Of a stretch of 64,000 bases of DNA, positions 35,637 through 45,357 are shown piece after piece. Source of the stretch: an archaeon. GTDB lineage: Archaea; Iainarchaeota; Iainarchaeia; CSSED10-239. The stretch lies in contig JAKQTP010000087.1 in assembly GCA_029563035.1 (NCBI GenBank), forward strand, positions 1 to 64,000, read 5' to 3'. The stretch's first letter is position 1, and each line of letters opens with the position of its first letter. Both the position numbers and the translations under genes were made by a program. The notes below the pieces were generated by a model, which was not told the DNA's origin, ran no database searches, and saw only the letters and a program-made list of their open reading frames with translations.

Positions 35637-36422
35637 ATGAGAATACTTGTAACTAATGATGACGGTTATGGAAGAGAAGGACTAAATAGCCTTATAGAAG
35701 TTGCCGAATCTTTGGGGGAGGTAGTAGTTGTAGCCCCCAAAGAAAACTGCAGTGGTATTGGACATAGTTATTCTATATTTAAAAAAATTGGAGTTGAAGA
35801 GGTATACTTAGAAAATAAAAAAAGAACAGACTATGTTGTTTCTGGGACCCCTGTAGACTGTGTCGCTCTATCTATAAGACATTTCATGAAAGAAAAAATT
35901 GACTTGATTCTTTCTGGAATAAATCACGGAGAGAATATATCTTACGATATATATTACTCGGGTACTGTTTCAGCTGCAAGAGAAGGTATAATAAACGGAA
36001 TACCTTCAATAGCAATTTCTTCAAGTGACTATTTTAATCCTATGTTTGAAACTGCAACAAAATTTTTAGAAATACTTTTCAATTCTTGGAACTTTTCTAA
36101 GTTGCCAACTGATACGCTTCTTAACATAAATGTTCCTTCTGTGCCCTTCAATGAACTAAAAGGTATTGAAGTAACACGACTAGGTAGGAGAGTGTACTAT
36201 GATGAACCATTCGAAACTGATAACGAAGGAGGTAAGATGGTCTTTAAAGTATTCGGTAAAACTCCCGGGGGTTTTGTAGAAGATGGTACCGACTACTCTG
36301 CATTATTACAGAATAAAATTTCTTTGACGCCAATACACCTAGATGCAACAAATCATAATGAAATTAGATCGTGGAAGGATGTAATAAACTTAGATAAAAT
36401 AATTGATACGTTTAATTATTAA
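35637..36422 (+). CDS. surE: 5'/3'-nucleotidase SurE
   Basis: A 261-residue metal-dependent nucleoside 5'-monophosphate phosphatase. It has MRILVTNDDGYG with the catalytic DD pair, SGTPVDCVALS, and SGINHGENISYDIYYSGTV. CTTTAAAAG about 28 bases upstream suggests a leaderless transcript. The end overlaps the convergent mtxX by 4 bases. Confidence 0.94.
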   Translation: MRILVTNDDGYGREGLNSLIEVAESLGEVVVVAPKENCSGIGHSYSIFKKIGVEEVYLENKKRTDYVVSGTPVDCVALSIRHFMKEKIDLILSGINHGENISYDIYYSGTVSAAREGIINGIPSIAISSSDYFNPMFETATKFLEILFNSWNFSKLPTDTLLNINVPSVPFNELKGIEVTRLGRRVYYDEPFETDNEGGKMVFKVFGKTPGGFVEDGTDYSALLQNKISLTPIHLDATNHNEIRSWKDVINLDKIIDTFNY

Positions 36423-37153
36423 TTTTTAATGGCATTAGCAAGTGCTATTGAGGAAATATACTCTTCTTTGGGTGCAGCTCTTGACGTATCCACAATAATT
36501 GTGTTGTTAATAGCTAAAGGATAGTATAAAGCTCCATGTGAACTTCCACCTCCAAGATGGATCAAGGTCCTATAAATTAAATTTCCAGAAATTCCATCAG
36601 GAGCAAGAATAAAATTTGAATCTATTATAGCATTTTCAATTAATATTTGGGCGTGTTTAACCCCGTACTTCTTTGCTAAGGCTTCTGCTTCAATGATACT
36701 TTTGTCAACTAGTTTAGATCTTCCCATGTCTTTTGATCTCCCTCCTGATAGTACAGATATCTTTGGCTCAACTTTGAATTGTTTTAGTAAATCCTTAGCA
36801 TACTCAATAAACATCTCTTTTTCTTTAAGATCTTCTCCTTCATCAATGCCAAGGGGTGCAAAAAAGAAATATCTTTTATCGTAGGTACCTAAAAGACCAA
36901 TTCTGTATATTTTATCTACATTGAACTTATTTTTCACCTCTTTTAAAAAATCAGAACTAGGTAGTGTACCTCTAACTATGGCATCTATACTACCTTTTTT
37001 TAGGGAAGATATAATTTTTGTAGAATTATAAAAAACTTCAACATTGCAAAAATTAATGTTGTTTGCAACATCTTCGATTTTATCTGCGTTTTCATATGCC
37101 CCTATTCCTATCGTCATATTTGAATTAATTCGATTATGTATAATATTGAGCAT
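36419..37153 (-). CDS. mtxX: MtxX (methanogenesis marker protein 4)
   Basis: A 244-residue protein related to phosphate acetyl/butyryltransferases. Family-like segments include SIDAIVRGTLPSSDFL, FFFAPLGIDEGED, VLSGGRSKDMGR and IHLGGGSSHGALYYPLAIN. It is found in methanogens, but its exact role is unknown; it was linked to methyltransfer gene clusters. It is one of two methanogenesis markers in this window. ATATTTAAGG ~25 bases upstream fits a leaderless ATG at 37153. Confidence 0.85.
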   Translation of the reverse strand: MLNIIHNRINSNMTIGIGAYENADKIEDVANNINFCNVEVFYNSTKIISSLKKGSIDAIVRGTLPSSDFLKEVKNKFNVDKIYRIGLLGTYDKRYFFFAPLGIDEGEDLKEKEMFIEYAKDLLKQFKVEPKISVLSGGRSKDMGRSKLVDKSIIEAEALAKKYGVKHAQILIENAIIDSNFILAPDGISGNLIYRTLIHLGGGSSHGALYYPLAINNTIIVDTSRAAPKEEYISSIALANAIKN

Positions 37154-37295
37154 GACTATTTATCAACTACTCGCCTTAAATATTTTCTGTAATGTGTAAT
37201 GTATTAAAGTAGGGCATCCTTGTACAAAAACAAAGTAGTTTGCGATAATTTTAAAAAGCAAACGAGGTCATTACATCTAAAGTGGAGGTGTAATT

Positions 37296-37490
37296 TTGGG
37301 AAGAATCAGGCCATCTTTCTTAAAAAGAATTTCAAGACAATTAGTTGAAAAACATAGAGCCGAATTAACAAAAGACTTTGAAGAGAATAAATTAATAATT
37401 AAAGATTTAATAGACGTACCTACACACAAACTATTGAATCGGATTGCAGGCTACACAACAAGACTAATGACTCATAAAGAAATAATGTGA
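37296..37490 (+). CDS. rps17e: Ribosomal protein eS17
   Basis: A 64-residue small-subunit protein starting MGRIRPSFLKRISRQLVEK, with TTG as start codon after GGAGGTG. Length and sequence (NRIAGYTTRLM) match archaeal S17e. Confidence 0.95.
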   Translation: MGRIRPSFLKRISRQLVEKHRAELTKDFEENKLIIKDLIDVPTHKLLNRIAGYTTRLMTHKEIM

Positions 37491-37597
37491 TTTGTTTTAA
37501 TATCTTTGAGATTAATTCTATTCTAACACTTTTTATTAATAGTTAGATAGGATAATCTTATATACGTTTATTTTGGTTATAATAATGTTGTGATTAT

Positions 37598-38728
37598 ATG
37601 AATGAAGATTTTTTACTCATGATACCCGGTCCTATACCTGTGCACCCTAGGATATTTCGAGCAATGTCAATGAAAATCATGCCTCATCGAGGCGAAGAAT
37701 TCAACAAACTCTTTATGGAACAATCTGAGAGAATGAAAAAAATATTTAAAACAAAAAATGATGTTTTTTTAATGGCCGGTTCTGGAACTGCCGCAATGGA
37801 TGCTGCAATAGCCAATATCATACAACCTGGTGATAAGGTCTTATGTATCACCTCAGGCAAATTTGGGGAGAGATTTAGGGACATAGTAAAAGCCTACAAG
37901 GGAACAGTAGTTGAGCTAAAATATGAATGGGGATCTTCAATAAATATAGAAGACGTAAAAAAAGCATTAGAAAAGGATCCGTCCATTAAAGCTGTAACAA
38001 TGGTGCATAATGAAACTTCAACGGGAGTTAGAAATCCTGTTGCAGAAATAGGCAAAATTGTGAGAAGTACTAAAGCTCTTTTAGTGGTAGATACAATCTC
38101 TTCTCTTGGAGGAGACAATATTGAAGTTGACAATTGGGGAATTGACCTATGTGCATCAGGTAGTCAAAAGTGTATAGGGCTACCTCCAGGTATGTGTTTT
38201 ATTTCAGTTAGTCAAAGAGCATGGGATGTAATTGAGAAAACAGATGGAACATGTTATTATCTTAATCTTAAGAAATATAAAAATAACAAATACAAGGCCC
38301 CATATACTCAACCAGTATCGATGACATATGGTTTAAAGGAAGCTTTAGACATTATTGACGAATATGGGCTTGAAAACTGGATTAAAAAGCATGAAAAGCT
38401 AGCTAAAGCTACAAGAGAGGCTGCAAAGACATTAGGTCTAAAACTATTCCCACAAGATGAAACGACATGTTCAAATACAGTTACTTCTATAAAGGTTCCA
38501 GAGGGAATCGATGGCCAAGAACTCGTTAAACTAATGAGAGAAAATCATGGTATAATCATAGCTGGTGGGCAAGATCATCTTAAAGGAAAGATAATACGAA
38601 TTGGGCATATGGGTAGTATTACTAAAAAAGAAATAATTGTTACTATGGCATGTTTGCAGATGACATTAAAAGATTTAGGCTATAAGACAGAGCTTGCCCC
38701 TATCTTAAATCCAATCTCGAAAATATAG
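37598..38728 (+). CDS. Class V aminotransferase (alanine/serine-glyoxylate/pyruvate type)
   Basis: A 376-residue PLP enzyme. It begins MIPGPIPVHPRI and has MAGSGTAAMDA (cofactor phosphate), the VDTISSLGGDNIEVD Asp that binds the pyridine, and the Lys in ASGSQKCIGLPPG that forms the Schiff base. A late GGQDHLKGKIIRIGHMG completes the fold. Archaeal relatives accept alanine, aspartate or serine with glyoxylate/pyruvate; the exact substrate is not determined. Confidence 0.9.
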   Translation: MNEDFLLMIPGPIPVHPRIFRAMSMKIMPHRGEEFNKLFMEQSERMKKIFKTKNDVFLMAGSGTAAMDAAIANIIQPGDKVLCITSGKFGERFRDIVKAYKGTVVELKYEWGSSINIEDVKKALEKDPSIKAVTMVHNETSTGVRNPVAEIGKIVRSTKALLVVDTISSLGGDNIEVDNWGIDLCASGSQKCIGLPPGMCFISVSQRAWDVIEKTDGTCYYLNLKKYKNNKYKAPYTQPVSMTYGLKEALDIIDEYGLENWIKKHEKLAKATREAAKTLGLKLFPQDETTCSNTVTSIKVPEGIDGQELVKLMRENHGIIIAGGQDHLKGKIIRIGHMGSITKKEIIVTMACLQMTLKDLGYKTELAPILNPISKI

Positions 38729-38791
38729 GAAGGGTAGTAAATAATATTTTCTCTTTAGAAATAATATTTTTATATTAAATTTTATCGAAAC

Positions 38792-38860
38792 GTTTAAATA
38801 GGGTATTAAAATACCAATATTAATCTCAGGCGAGCGAAAGCGTAAGAGTTTGAGAGGTGA
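38792..38860 (+). promoter_or_regulatory. Promoter and structured leader of the eL18 operon
   Basis: A TATA-like GTTTAAATAG near 38790-38799 would start transcription near 38822. The short leader then begins with CTCAGGCGAGCGAAAGCG and closes with TTTGAG, allowing a stem (CTCA/TGAG) with an inner GC-GAAA-GC tetraloop. It ends at the ribosome site AGAGGTGA. It could be a ribosomal-protein autoregulation site; no known class was recognised. Confidence 0.45.
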
Positions 38861-38865
38861 ACTTA

Positions 38866-39225
38866 ATGAAAAAGTTAAATAAAACAAATCCAAATATATT
38901 GAGCCTTATAGATTTTTTTATAGATAAAGGATATTCAGAAAAAACGCCCTTGTGGATCGATCTTTCTAAGAGATTTAAAAGACCTACAAGGCATTTGCCT
39001 CAAGTGAATTTATCAAAAATCAATAGATATTCACAAGAAGGGGATACAGTGGTAATCCCTGGTAAAGTATTAGGCAGCGGAGAGTTGGACCATAAAGTTA
39101 CTGTTTCTGCATTCAAGTTTTCTAAATCTGCACTAGAAAAAATAAACAAAAATGGAAGAGCAATAAATCTTTATGATCTTTACAAAGAAAACCCAAGAGG
39201 TAGTGGTGTAAAAATAATGGAGTGA
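38866..39225 (+). CDS. rpl18e: Ribosomal protein eL18 (L18e)
   Basis: 119 residues from the ATG at 38866, with AGGTGA five bases before it; the GTG at 38857 would lie within that site. Conserved DLSKRFKRPTRHLPQVNLSKI and PGKVLGSGELDHKVTVSAFKFS. First gene of the eL18-uL13-uS9-RpoN operon. Confidence 0.94.
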   Translation: MKKLNKTNPNILSLIDFFIDKGYSEKTPLWIDLSKRFKRPTRHLPQVNLSKINRYSQEGDTVVIPGKVLGSGELDHKVTVSAFKFSKSALEKINKNGRAINLYDLYKENPRGSGVKIME

Positions 39226-39229
39226 TCTT

Positions 39230-39655
39230 ATGATAATCGACGGAAAAGATCAGATTCTAGGTAGAATGGCATCAGTTGCTGCTAAAAAACTTTTAGAAGG
39301 GGAAGAAGTTTTTATAGTTAATGCTGAAGAAGTTGTAATTACTGGTAATAGAGAATATTTCTTTGAACTTTATCAAAAAAGAGCTCAATTCAAAGACCTA
39401 GCAAATCCTTTAAGAGGTTCTTTTTTTCCTAAAAGATCTGACAGAATAGTCAGGAGAGCTGTAAGAGGAATGTTACCTTGGAAAAAGGAAAAAGGGAGAA
39501 AAGCATATAGGAAATTAAAGGTATACGTTGGAATACCTGATGATCTGACCGGGAAGGAATATACTAGATTTAACGATGCAGATGTTTCAAAACTTAGAAC
39601 TAAAAAATACTTTAAGGTAAAAGAGATATCAAGCTTCCTTGGGGGCCGTATATGA
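39230..39655 (+). CDS. rpl13: Ribosomal protein uL13
   Basis: A 141-residue archaeal L13 starting [21 protein letters not shown], with VVITGNREY and a central [21 protein letters not shown]. It follows rpl18e after 4 bases and overlaps rps9 by 4 bases (ATGA). Confidence 0.95.
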   Translation: MIIDGKDQILGRMASVAAKKLLEGEEVFIVNAEEVVITGNREYFFELYQKRAQFKDLANPLRGSFFPKRSDRIVRRAVRGMLPWKKEKGRKAYRKLKVYVGIPDDLTGKEYTRFNDADVSKLRTKKYFKVKEISSFLGGRI

Positions 39656-40056
39656 AAATTATTCAATCAGTTGGTAAAAGAAAAAAAGCAGTTGCAAGAG
39701 CTACTGTAAAAGAAGGTAAGGGAAGAGTAAGAATTAATAGTAAACCCCTCCCAATAGTAGAACCTGAGATGGTAAGAATAAAAATGTTTGAACCAATTCT
39801 TCTTGCAGGCGATACAGCTAATACAGTTGACATTGATATCGATGTCCGAGGTGGGGGAATTATGGGACAGGCTGATGCATGCAGAATAGCAATTGCAAGA
39901 GGTCTTGTAGAATTTACTCAGGATAATTCTTTGAAAGAAACTTATTTAGGATACGATAGAATATTATTAAGAGGAGATTCAAGGAGAACTGAAGAACACA
40001 AACCAAGTAAGTCTTCTAAAGGACCAAGAGCAAGAAGACAAAAATCTTACAGGTGA
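39652..40056 (+). CDS. rps9: Ribosomal protein uS9
   Basis: A 134-residue protein. It has [20 protein letters not shown], a [20 protein letters not shown] segment and the basic tail [10 protein letters not shown] that reaches the P site. Coupled to rpl13 by overlap. Confidence 0.96.
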   Translation: MKIIQSVGKRKKAVARATVKEGKGRVRINSKPLPIVEPEMVRIKMFEPILLAGDTANTVDIDIDVRGGGIMGQADACRIAIARGLVEFTQDNSLKETYLGYDRILLRGDSRRTEEHKPSKSSKGPRARRQKSYR

Positions 40057-40060
40057 TCTT

Positions 40061-40255
40061 TTGATAATCCCTGTGAGATGTTTTACCTGTGGAAAAGTTA
40101 TTGGACATCTTTATGAGCCATACCTAGATAGGTTAAATAAAGGGGAACTATCAGAAAAAATATTGGATGACATGGGATTGACAAGATATTGCTGTAGACG
40201 AATGCTTCTTACCCATGTTGACCTCATAGATGAATTGCTCGACTATAAAATATAA
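40061..40255 (+). CDS. rpoN: RNA polymerase subunit RpoN (Rpb10)
   Basis: A 64-residue zinc protein with CFTCGK and CCRRM, the two halves of the atypical zinc site. TTG start after AGGTGAT. Last gene before tRNA-Pro. RpoK, often found next in methanogens, is not present here. Confidence 0.95.
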   Translation: MIIPVRCFTCGKVIGHLYEPYLDRLNKGELSEKILDDMGLTRYCCRRMLLTHVDLIDELLDYKI

Positions 40256-40290
40256 GTTTATATTTTAATAGTTTATAGTTGATTTCACAT

Positions 40291-40368
40291 GGGACCGTGG
40301 GGTAGCTTGGACTAGCCTCTCACCTTGGGGTGGTGGAAACTCGGGTTCAAATCCCGACGGTCCCACCA
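40291..40368 (+). tRNA. tRNA-Pro (anticodon GGG), CCA encoded
   Basis: Acceptor GGGACCG pairs with CGGTCCC, followed by A and an encoded CCA. The anticodon stem TCACC/GGTGG encloses loop TTGGGGT, giving GGG. The T-arm has GGTTCAAATCC. A TATA-like TTTATATTTT lies about 25-34 bases upstream (40257-40266). It is inserted inside the ribosomal operon between rpoN and the enolase-like gene. No intron. Confidence 0.94.
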
Positions 40369-40396
40369 TTGGAAATAGGAAAAAGGAGAGGAAAGA

Positions 40397-40996
40397 TTGA
40401 CCGTAATAGAGGATATAAGAGCGAGAATGATTTACAACAGTAGTCGAGAGAAGAGCATAGTAGAGATAGATATCTACACGAATTCAAGCTTTGGAAGGGC
40501 TTCTGTGCCATTCGAAGGAGATATCTCTGAGGTAGAAGAAGTTGTTTTACCTGAACTTGCAGGATTGGATGCAATAGAACAAAAATCATTAGATGAGCTA
40601 CTTTGTGAGATAACACCATATAACAAAATAAGATTTGTATTGTCTCTGGCGTCTGCTAAAGCAGCATCTTCCTTTTATTCATTACCTCTTTTTAGGTACC
40701 TTGGAGGCATTTACGAAGGTCAAATGCCATTGCTAACTATCGGAGAAAAAATATTTGATATAGATTTGAATGAATTAGAGGATAAACATAAGCCTAAGAA
40801 AATTGAGTTAGATACAATATCACAGATATATGTTGCTTCAAAAGAGGATAATAATTGTATTATCCCCGCAGTTGATGAAGGTGTCTGTCACTTAGCTTTG
40901 GCATTTAACCTAAAATACTTGGATATAACAGAAGAAAATATTTCTATAATAAATGAACTAATACGAATTAAAGAATATTTAGGGGAGGAGATTTAA
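40397..40996 (+). CDS. Truncated enolase-like protein at the enolase position
   Basis: 199 residues, TTG start after GGAGAGGA. Residues 1-105 match the enolase N-terminal domain (IEDIRARMIYNSSREKSIVE; later SLASAKAASSFYSLPLFRYL then GG), and the end NELIRIKEYLGEEI resembles the enolase C-terminus. The ~200-residue catalytic barrel with the metal-binding Asp/Glu and catalytic Lys is missing, as is the start-proximal loop that closes on substrate. In methanogens a full-length enolase normally sits between rpoN/rpoK and rps2. The frame is open and well expressed-looking, so it is not simple decay; it cannot be an active enolase. Confidence 0.8.
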   Translation: MTVIEDIRARMIYNSSREKSIVEIDIYTNSSFGRASVPFEGDISEVEEVVLPELAGLDAIEQKSLDELLCEITPYNKIRFVLSLASAKAASSFYSLPLFRYLGGIYEGQMPLLTIGEKIFDIDLNELEDKHKPKKIELDTISQIYVASKEDNNCIIPAVDEGVCHLALAFNLKYLDITEENISIINELIRIKEYLGEEI

Positions 40997-41604
40997 TGAG
41001 TGATGAAATGTTAGTACCTCTTGATTTATACCTTGCATCGGGAATACATATCGGAACGACCCAAAAAACAAAAGATATGGAAAGGTACATATTTAGGATA
41101 AGACAAGATGGTCTTTATATATTAGATATAAACGAAACAAACAAAAAAATAGAAAAAGTTGGAAAGTTTCTTGCCAAATTTGAATCGGAAAAAATTCTTG
41201 TAGTTTCATCAAGAATCTACGGATTCAAGCCAGTATTAGCGTTTGGTCAAAAAACAGGGGCAAAAACAATTACTAAAAGATTCATACCAGGATCCCTCAC
41301 AAATCCAAACTGTGAGGATTTCATTGAGCCTGAAGTAGTCATATTGACAGACCCAAGAGCAGATTATCAAATATTAAGAGAAGCCGGACTCGCAAAAATA
41401 CCAGTAGTTGCTCTATGCGACTCTGAAAATTACTTATCAAACGTTGATTTAGTCGTACCAACAAATAACAAAGGTAAAAAAGCTTTAGCACTTATCTACT
41501 ACCTTATTGCCAGAGAAATGATGAAAGCAAAAGGGCAGATTAAAGACGGTGAGGAGCCTCCATTCTCAATTGATGATTTTAAATCAAAGGATGAGGAGGA
41601 TTAA
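40996..41604 (+). CDS. rps2: Ribosomal protein uS2
   Basis: A 202-residue archaeal S2/SA protein. It has LASGIHIGTTQKTKDMERYI, RFIPGSLTNPNCEDFIEPEV and the VILTDPRADYQILREAG region. Its ATG overlaps the stop of the enolase-like gene by one base (TAATG), so expression of the two is coupled. Confidence 0.95.
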   Translation: MSDEMLVPLDLYLASGIHIGTTQKTKDMERYIFRIRQDGLYILDINETNKKIEKVGKFLAKFESEKILVVSSRIYGFKPVLAFGQKTGAKTITKRFIPGSLTNPNCEDFIEPEVVILTDPRADYQILREAGLAKIPVVALCDSENYLSNVDLVVPTNNKGKKALALIYYLIAREMMKAKGQIKDGEEPPFSIDDFKSKDEED

Positions 41605-42717
41605 ATGGGAGAAAAAATAACAGTTTCTCTTATTAAAGCAGATGTCGGAGGATGGCCAGGCCACGCTTTGGTGCATCCTGATTTAATTCAAACAGCTAAA
41701 AAAGAATTGGAAAAAGAAAAAGGTAAGCTTCTAATTGATTTCCACGTTACAAACTGTGGGGATGATTTAGAATTAATGATGACACATAGAAAAGGTGTCG
41801 ATTGTTTAGAAGTCCACCACCTTGCTTGGAATACTTTTGAAAAAGCAACAGAAGTGGCCAAAAAATTAAAACTTTACGGTGCGGGCCAGGATCTCTTAGC
41901 AGAATCATTCAGCGGAAATGTTAGGGGAATGGGGCCTGGTGTGGCAGAGTTAGAATTCGAAGAAAGAAAAGCAGAACCTGTAATTGCATTTATGATGGAT
42001 AAAACAGATCCAGGAGCATTTAATCTACCGATATATAAGATGTTTGCAGATCCATTTAACACTATAGGCCTTGTCATAGATCCAAACGCCGTGGCGGGAT
42101 TTAGATTTGAAATATGGGACATATTTGATAGTAAAAAAGTATTTATGGATTGCCCTGAGGAACTTTACAAAATGCTTGCATTGATTGGTGCTAAGTCAAG
42201 ATATGTAATAAAAAGAGTGTATCCTAAGAAGGGAGGAAAATTATCCGCAGATGAGGCAGTAGCAACTATAAGTACCGAAAAGCTTTACAAAATTGCCGGG
42301 GAATATGTAGGAAAAGATGACCCTGTAGCGTTAGTAAGAGCACAATCAGGACTCCCTGCAGTAGGTGAAGTACTTGAACCTTTTGCATTCCCACATTTAG
42401 TGGCTGGATGGATGAGAGGGTCACATAATGGGCCAATAATGCCTGTAAGCCAAAAAAATGCTGTATGTACAAGATTTGATGGGCCACCTAGAGTTATTGC
42501 TTTAGGATTCCAAATAGCAAATGGAAAATTAATTGGGCCTGTTGATCTGTTCGATGACCCTGCATATGACCTTGCAAGAAGAAAAGCACAAAGGGTTGCA
42601 GACTACATGAGACGACATGGGCCATTTGAGCCCCATAGATTACCTCCGGAAGATATGGAATATACAACACTTCCAAAAGTATTACGGGAGCTTGAAAAAA
42701 GATTTGAAAAATTATAA
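41605..42717 (+). CDS. fbp: Bifunctional fructose-1,6-bisphosphate aldolase/phosphatase
   Basis: A 370-residue archaeal-type enzyme that condenses triose phosphates and dephosphorylates the product, making gluconeogenesis irreversible. The start MGEKITVSLIKADVGGWPGH contains the early Asp/His metal ligands; later ARRKAQRVADYMRRHGPFEP is typical. It starts immediately after the rps2 stop. With pyruvate kinase at 54 kb it shows sugar-phosphate metabolism in both directions. Confidence 0.96.
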   Translation: MGEKITVSLIKADVGGWPGHALVHPDLIQTAKKELEKEKGKLLIDFHVTNCGDDLELMMTHRKGVDCLEVHHLAWNTFEKATEVAKKLKLYGAGQDLLAESFSGNVRGMGPGVAELEFEERKAEPVIAFMMDKTDPGAFNLPIYKMFADPFNTIGLVIDPNAVAGFRFEIWDIFDSKKVFMDCPEELYKMLALIGAKSRYVIKRVYPKKGGKLSADEAVATISTEKLYKIAGEYVGKDDPVALVRAQSGLPAVGEVLEPFAFPHLVAGWMRGSHNGPIMPVSQKNAVCTRFDGPPRVIALGFQIANGKLIGPVDLFDDPAYDLARRKAQRVADYMRRHGPFEPHRLPPEDMEYTTLPKVLRELEKRFEKL

Positions 42718-42902
42718 TAAATATTTTTATTATTTTTAATTTTAGTAATTTGAAGATTTAATTATTTCCTTTCCGTCATCTAACATATATTAAGATTGAT
42801 TCTATTTATTTTTGCAAATTTCTATTGAATAAATGTATCTAACAATTTATAATTTTCAAATAATAAATATTATCTAAAAAATACCAAATTAAAAAATAAA
42901 AT

Positions 42903-43064
42903 TTAGAGAAATTTACTTCCTTCTTCGAGAAGCCTATTTGCAACATCTATTTCAATAGAAGCTAAAACAAAATTTCTTTTTTTTATATTTGCTTCTGCCC
43001 TATCTTTCATTCTCTTTGCTTGTCTAAAGAATTTTCTTGCTTCTGAATCATTATTTCTTCTCAT
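42903..43064 (-). CDS. Small basic helical protein (53 residues)
   Basis: ATG on the minus strand after AGGGGATGATTT, a fair ribosome site. The product starts MRRNNDSEARKFFRQAKRMK and has FVLASIEIDVANRLLEEGS; it is basic and helical. It lies downstream of the hef operon on the same strand. No family was recognised; the composition and the ribosome site support a real gene. Confidence 0.6.
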   Translation of the reverse strand: MRRNNDSEARKFFRQAKRMKDRAEANIKKRNFVLASIEIDVANRLLEEGSKFL

Positions 43065-43149
43065 AAATCATCCCCTATCAGTGGTAATAGACATTATTGC
43101 TTATTAATATTTAAATCTTTTGGTTATGTATTGATTAACAATAATAAAA

Positions 43150-45357
43150 CTAAATTTCTTCATATTGAGAGTCTATTACTTCCCTTATCTTTTTAGCTTT
43201 GATATCTCCTACACCTTCAACTTCTTTAAGTTCTATTTCGTCTGCATTAAAAACTCCAAGAACACTACCAAATTTTTTTAATAATCTTCGAGAAAGTATA
43301 GATGACACTTCTGGAAGACCCTCAATAATATATAGTTGTTTTTCCCTTAAACCCATTATTCTTTTCTCTCCACGTATTATAGGCATTCGATCTTTCTCTT
43401 TTTGTTCCCTTAATGAGATATCAACAAAAAAATTTGCTGTTTCTTCAAGTGTTTTAGTAAAAATAATTCTAACCCTGAAATCTACTATAGCAGATATAAT
43501 CGCACCTCGAATTGATTTCTCATCTATATTCCTTATTGAATAAATATCACTTCCTTCAACCACCAATATGGGAATCTCAAATGTATTTGAAAGAGACATA
43601 ATTTGAGAAAAAAGAGTTCCTTTGATTAGTGATTCAATAAAGTCATTTGATGATTTTCTTTCAACTCCAACTCTATTCGATAGGATGTAATCTCCTACCT
43701 CCAAACGACTAATCTTAACATTCGCAATCTCTGATAAGATTTTTAAAAATTTCTTATCTTCCCTGTCATCTGCTATGATGTAGGGCATTTCAACAAAATC
43801 TTTAAGTTTGCTCTGTCCTTTACCAGCCATAATAGATTCATCACTCTTCTTGATATCCTTCTTTAATTCCATCACTGTATGCTTCATTAGTTTTTCTTTT
43901 CGTTTACTTGCCCAATAATACCCTTCATCTCTAGTTTTCTCTGCAATAAGAATTATCACTTCGCCACTTTTTCTTCTAGCAGTTCTACCCCTTCTCTGAA
44001 TTGTTCTTATTTCTGAAGGTACAGGTTCAAATAATACAACCATATCAACTTCTGGTATGTCAAGGCCCTCTTCAGCTACTGATGTAGCAACAAGCACATT
44101 AAATTCGCCCGATCTAAATTTTTCTATTATTTCTTTCTGTTTTTTTTGGGATAGACCTTCATCCCCTTTTTTCGAAGCTTGACCAACAAATCTTTCAACC
44201 CTTACTCCATCTATCTTTTTCAACTCATTAACGATCCTTATAGTAGTGTCCCTATAATGTGAAAAAACAATCAAATTTTTTCCTACTTTTACTTCATTGG
44301 TGACTATTTCATATAATTTTGAAAGTTTAGGGTGCTCTATACCTTGTTGATTTAGATTATCTGCCATAGTTATAATTTTCATTACATTTTTTTCAGAAAG
44401 CAATTCTATTGAAGAACGGCTCTTTCCATCACGCATTTTTTTAAAGTACGATATCAAAGAAGAAATACCTTGGGTTTCTAATAATTCTAAAGCATGATAC
44501 AACTTAATTGCTTTTGCTTGAGATTTGAGTGCTCCATAATAAACTGATTTTTCTTGGATTGGTACTTCTTTAATTTTATTATTAATCTTTATTACAGTAC
44601 CTAATATTTCCTTTTTGGTAACTTCTTGGGATGAAACAAATCCTAAATCTTTTAGATTTGTTATTTCTTTTTTTAGTAAAAATTCAAGTAGCTTTTTAAT
44701 TTCTAAAAACTCATCAGGGAGTTTTACTGTAATCCAAGATATTTCTATATCTTGAACATAAGGTTTAACATCAGGAGAATTTTCATTTCTTAATTCTATA
44801 TGTTCTATTCCTAGATTTTTGATTATTTCTTGCAATTTTTCCTTATTTGATGCAGGCGAAGCTGTTAATCCTAAGATTCTAATATTTTTAGAAATAGCTT
44901 TTTCTGCTATGTAAGTGTATGCATAATTCCCTACCGCACGATGTGCTTCATCAAAGATAATAAGTCCAAATTCACCTAAATTTATTTTCCCATTTAAAAT
45001 ATCATTTTCTATAACTTGAGGAGTAGCCATCAAAACTAAAGATTTGTTGTATATCTCTTCTCGCTTTATTGGCGGCACAACTCCAGTGAGGATAGAAAAA
45101 TTCTCTTTTTCGATATTCAATATGTCTGAAAAAGATTTAAAATGTTGTTCTGACAAAGGCTTAGTCGGAGCTAAGACTAATACTTTTTTTTTCAGTAATT
45201 GTAAAGTATATGCCGCTAATAAAATTCCAATGTAAGTCTTTCCAAGACCTGTTGGAAGTATAACTAGTGTATTTTTATCTTTACTTTTTACAAAAATAGT
45301 TTCTTGATAGGATCTAGGTGAAATCTCCCCTTTAATAAAGGGATGAGAAAAAGGCAT
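43150..45357 (-). CDS. hef: Hef helicase-nuclease
   Basis: A 735-residue protein. The N-terminal SF2 helicase has PTGLGKTYIG (Walker A), IIFDEAHRA (DEAH-type II) and a QRRGRTARR (VI). The C-terminal XPF nuclease has the motif VERKSSNDFIESL (ERKxxxD) and ends in a helix-hairpin-helix pair (FGSVLGVFNA; VEGVGDIKAKKI). Hef processes stalled replication forks in euryarchaea. Full length and all catalytic residues are present. It follows a small winged-helix gene with one base of overlap. Confidence 0.94.
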   Translation of the reverse strand: MPFSHPFIKGEISPRSYQETIFVKSKDKNTLVILPTGLGKTYIGILLAAYTLQLLKKKVLVLAPTKPLSEQHFKSFSDILNIEKENFSILTGVVPPIKREEIYNKSLVLMATPQVIENDILNGKINLGEFGLIIFDEAHRAVGNYAYTYIAEKAISKNIRILGLTASPASNKEKLQEIIKNLGIEHIELRNENSPDVKPYVQDIEISWITVKLPDEFLEIKKLLEFLLKKEITNLKDLGFVSSQEVTKKEILGTVIKINNKIKEVPIQEKSVYYGALKSQAKAIKLYHALELLETQGISSLISYFKKMRDGKSRSSIELLSEKNVMKIITMADNLNQQGIEHPKLSKLYEIVTNEVKVGKNLIVFSHYRDTTIRIVNELKKIDGVRVERFVGQASKKGDEGLSQKKQKEIIEKFRSGEFNVLVATSVAEEGLDIPEVDMVVLFEPVPSEIRTIQRRGRTARRKSGEVIILIAEKTRDEGYYWASKRKEKLMKHTVMELKKDIKKSDESIMAGKGQSKLKDFVEMPYIIADDREDKKFLKILSEIANVKISRLEVGDYILSNRVGVERKSSNDFIESLIKGTLFSQIMSLSNTFEIPILVVEGSDIYSIRNIDEKSIRGAIISAIVDFRVRIIFTKTLEETANFFVDISLREQKEKDRMPIIRGEKRIMGLREKQLYIIEGLPEVSSILSRRLLKKFGSVLGVFNADEIELKEVEGVGDIKAKKIREVIDSQYEEI

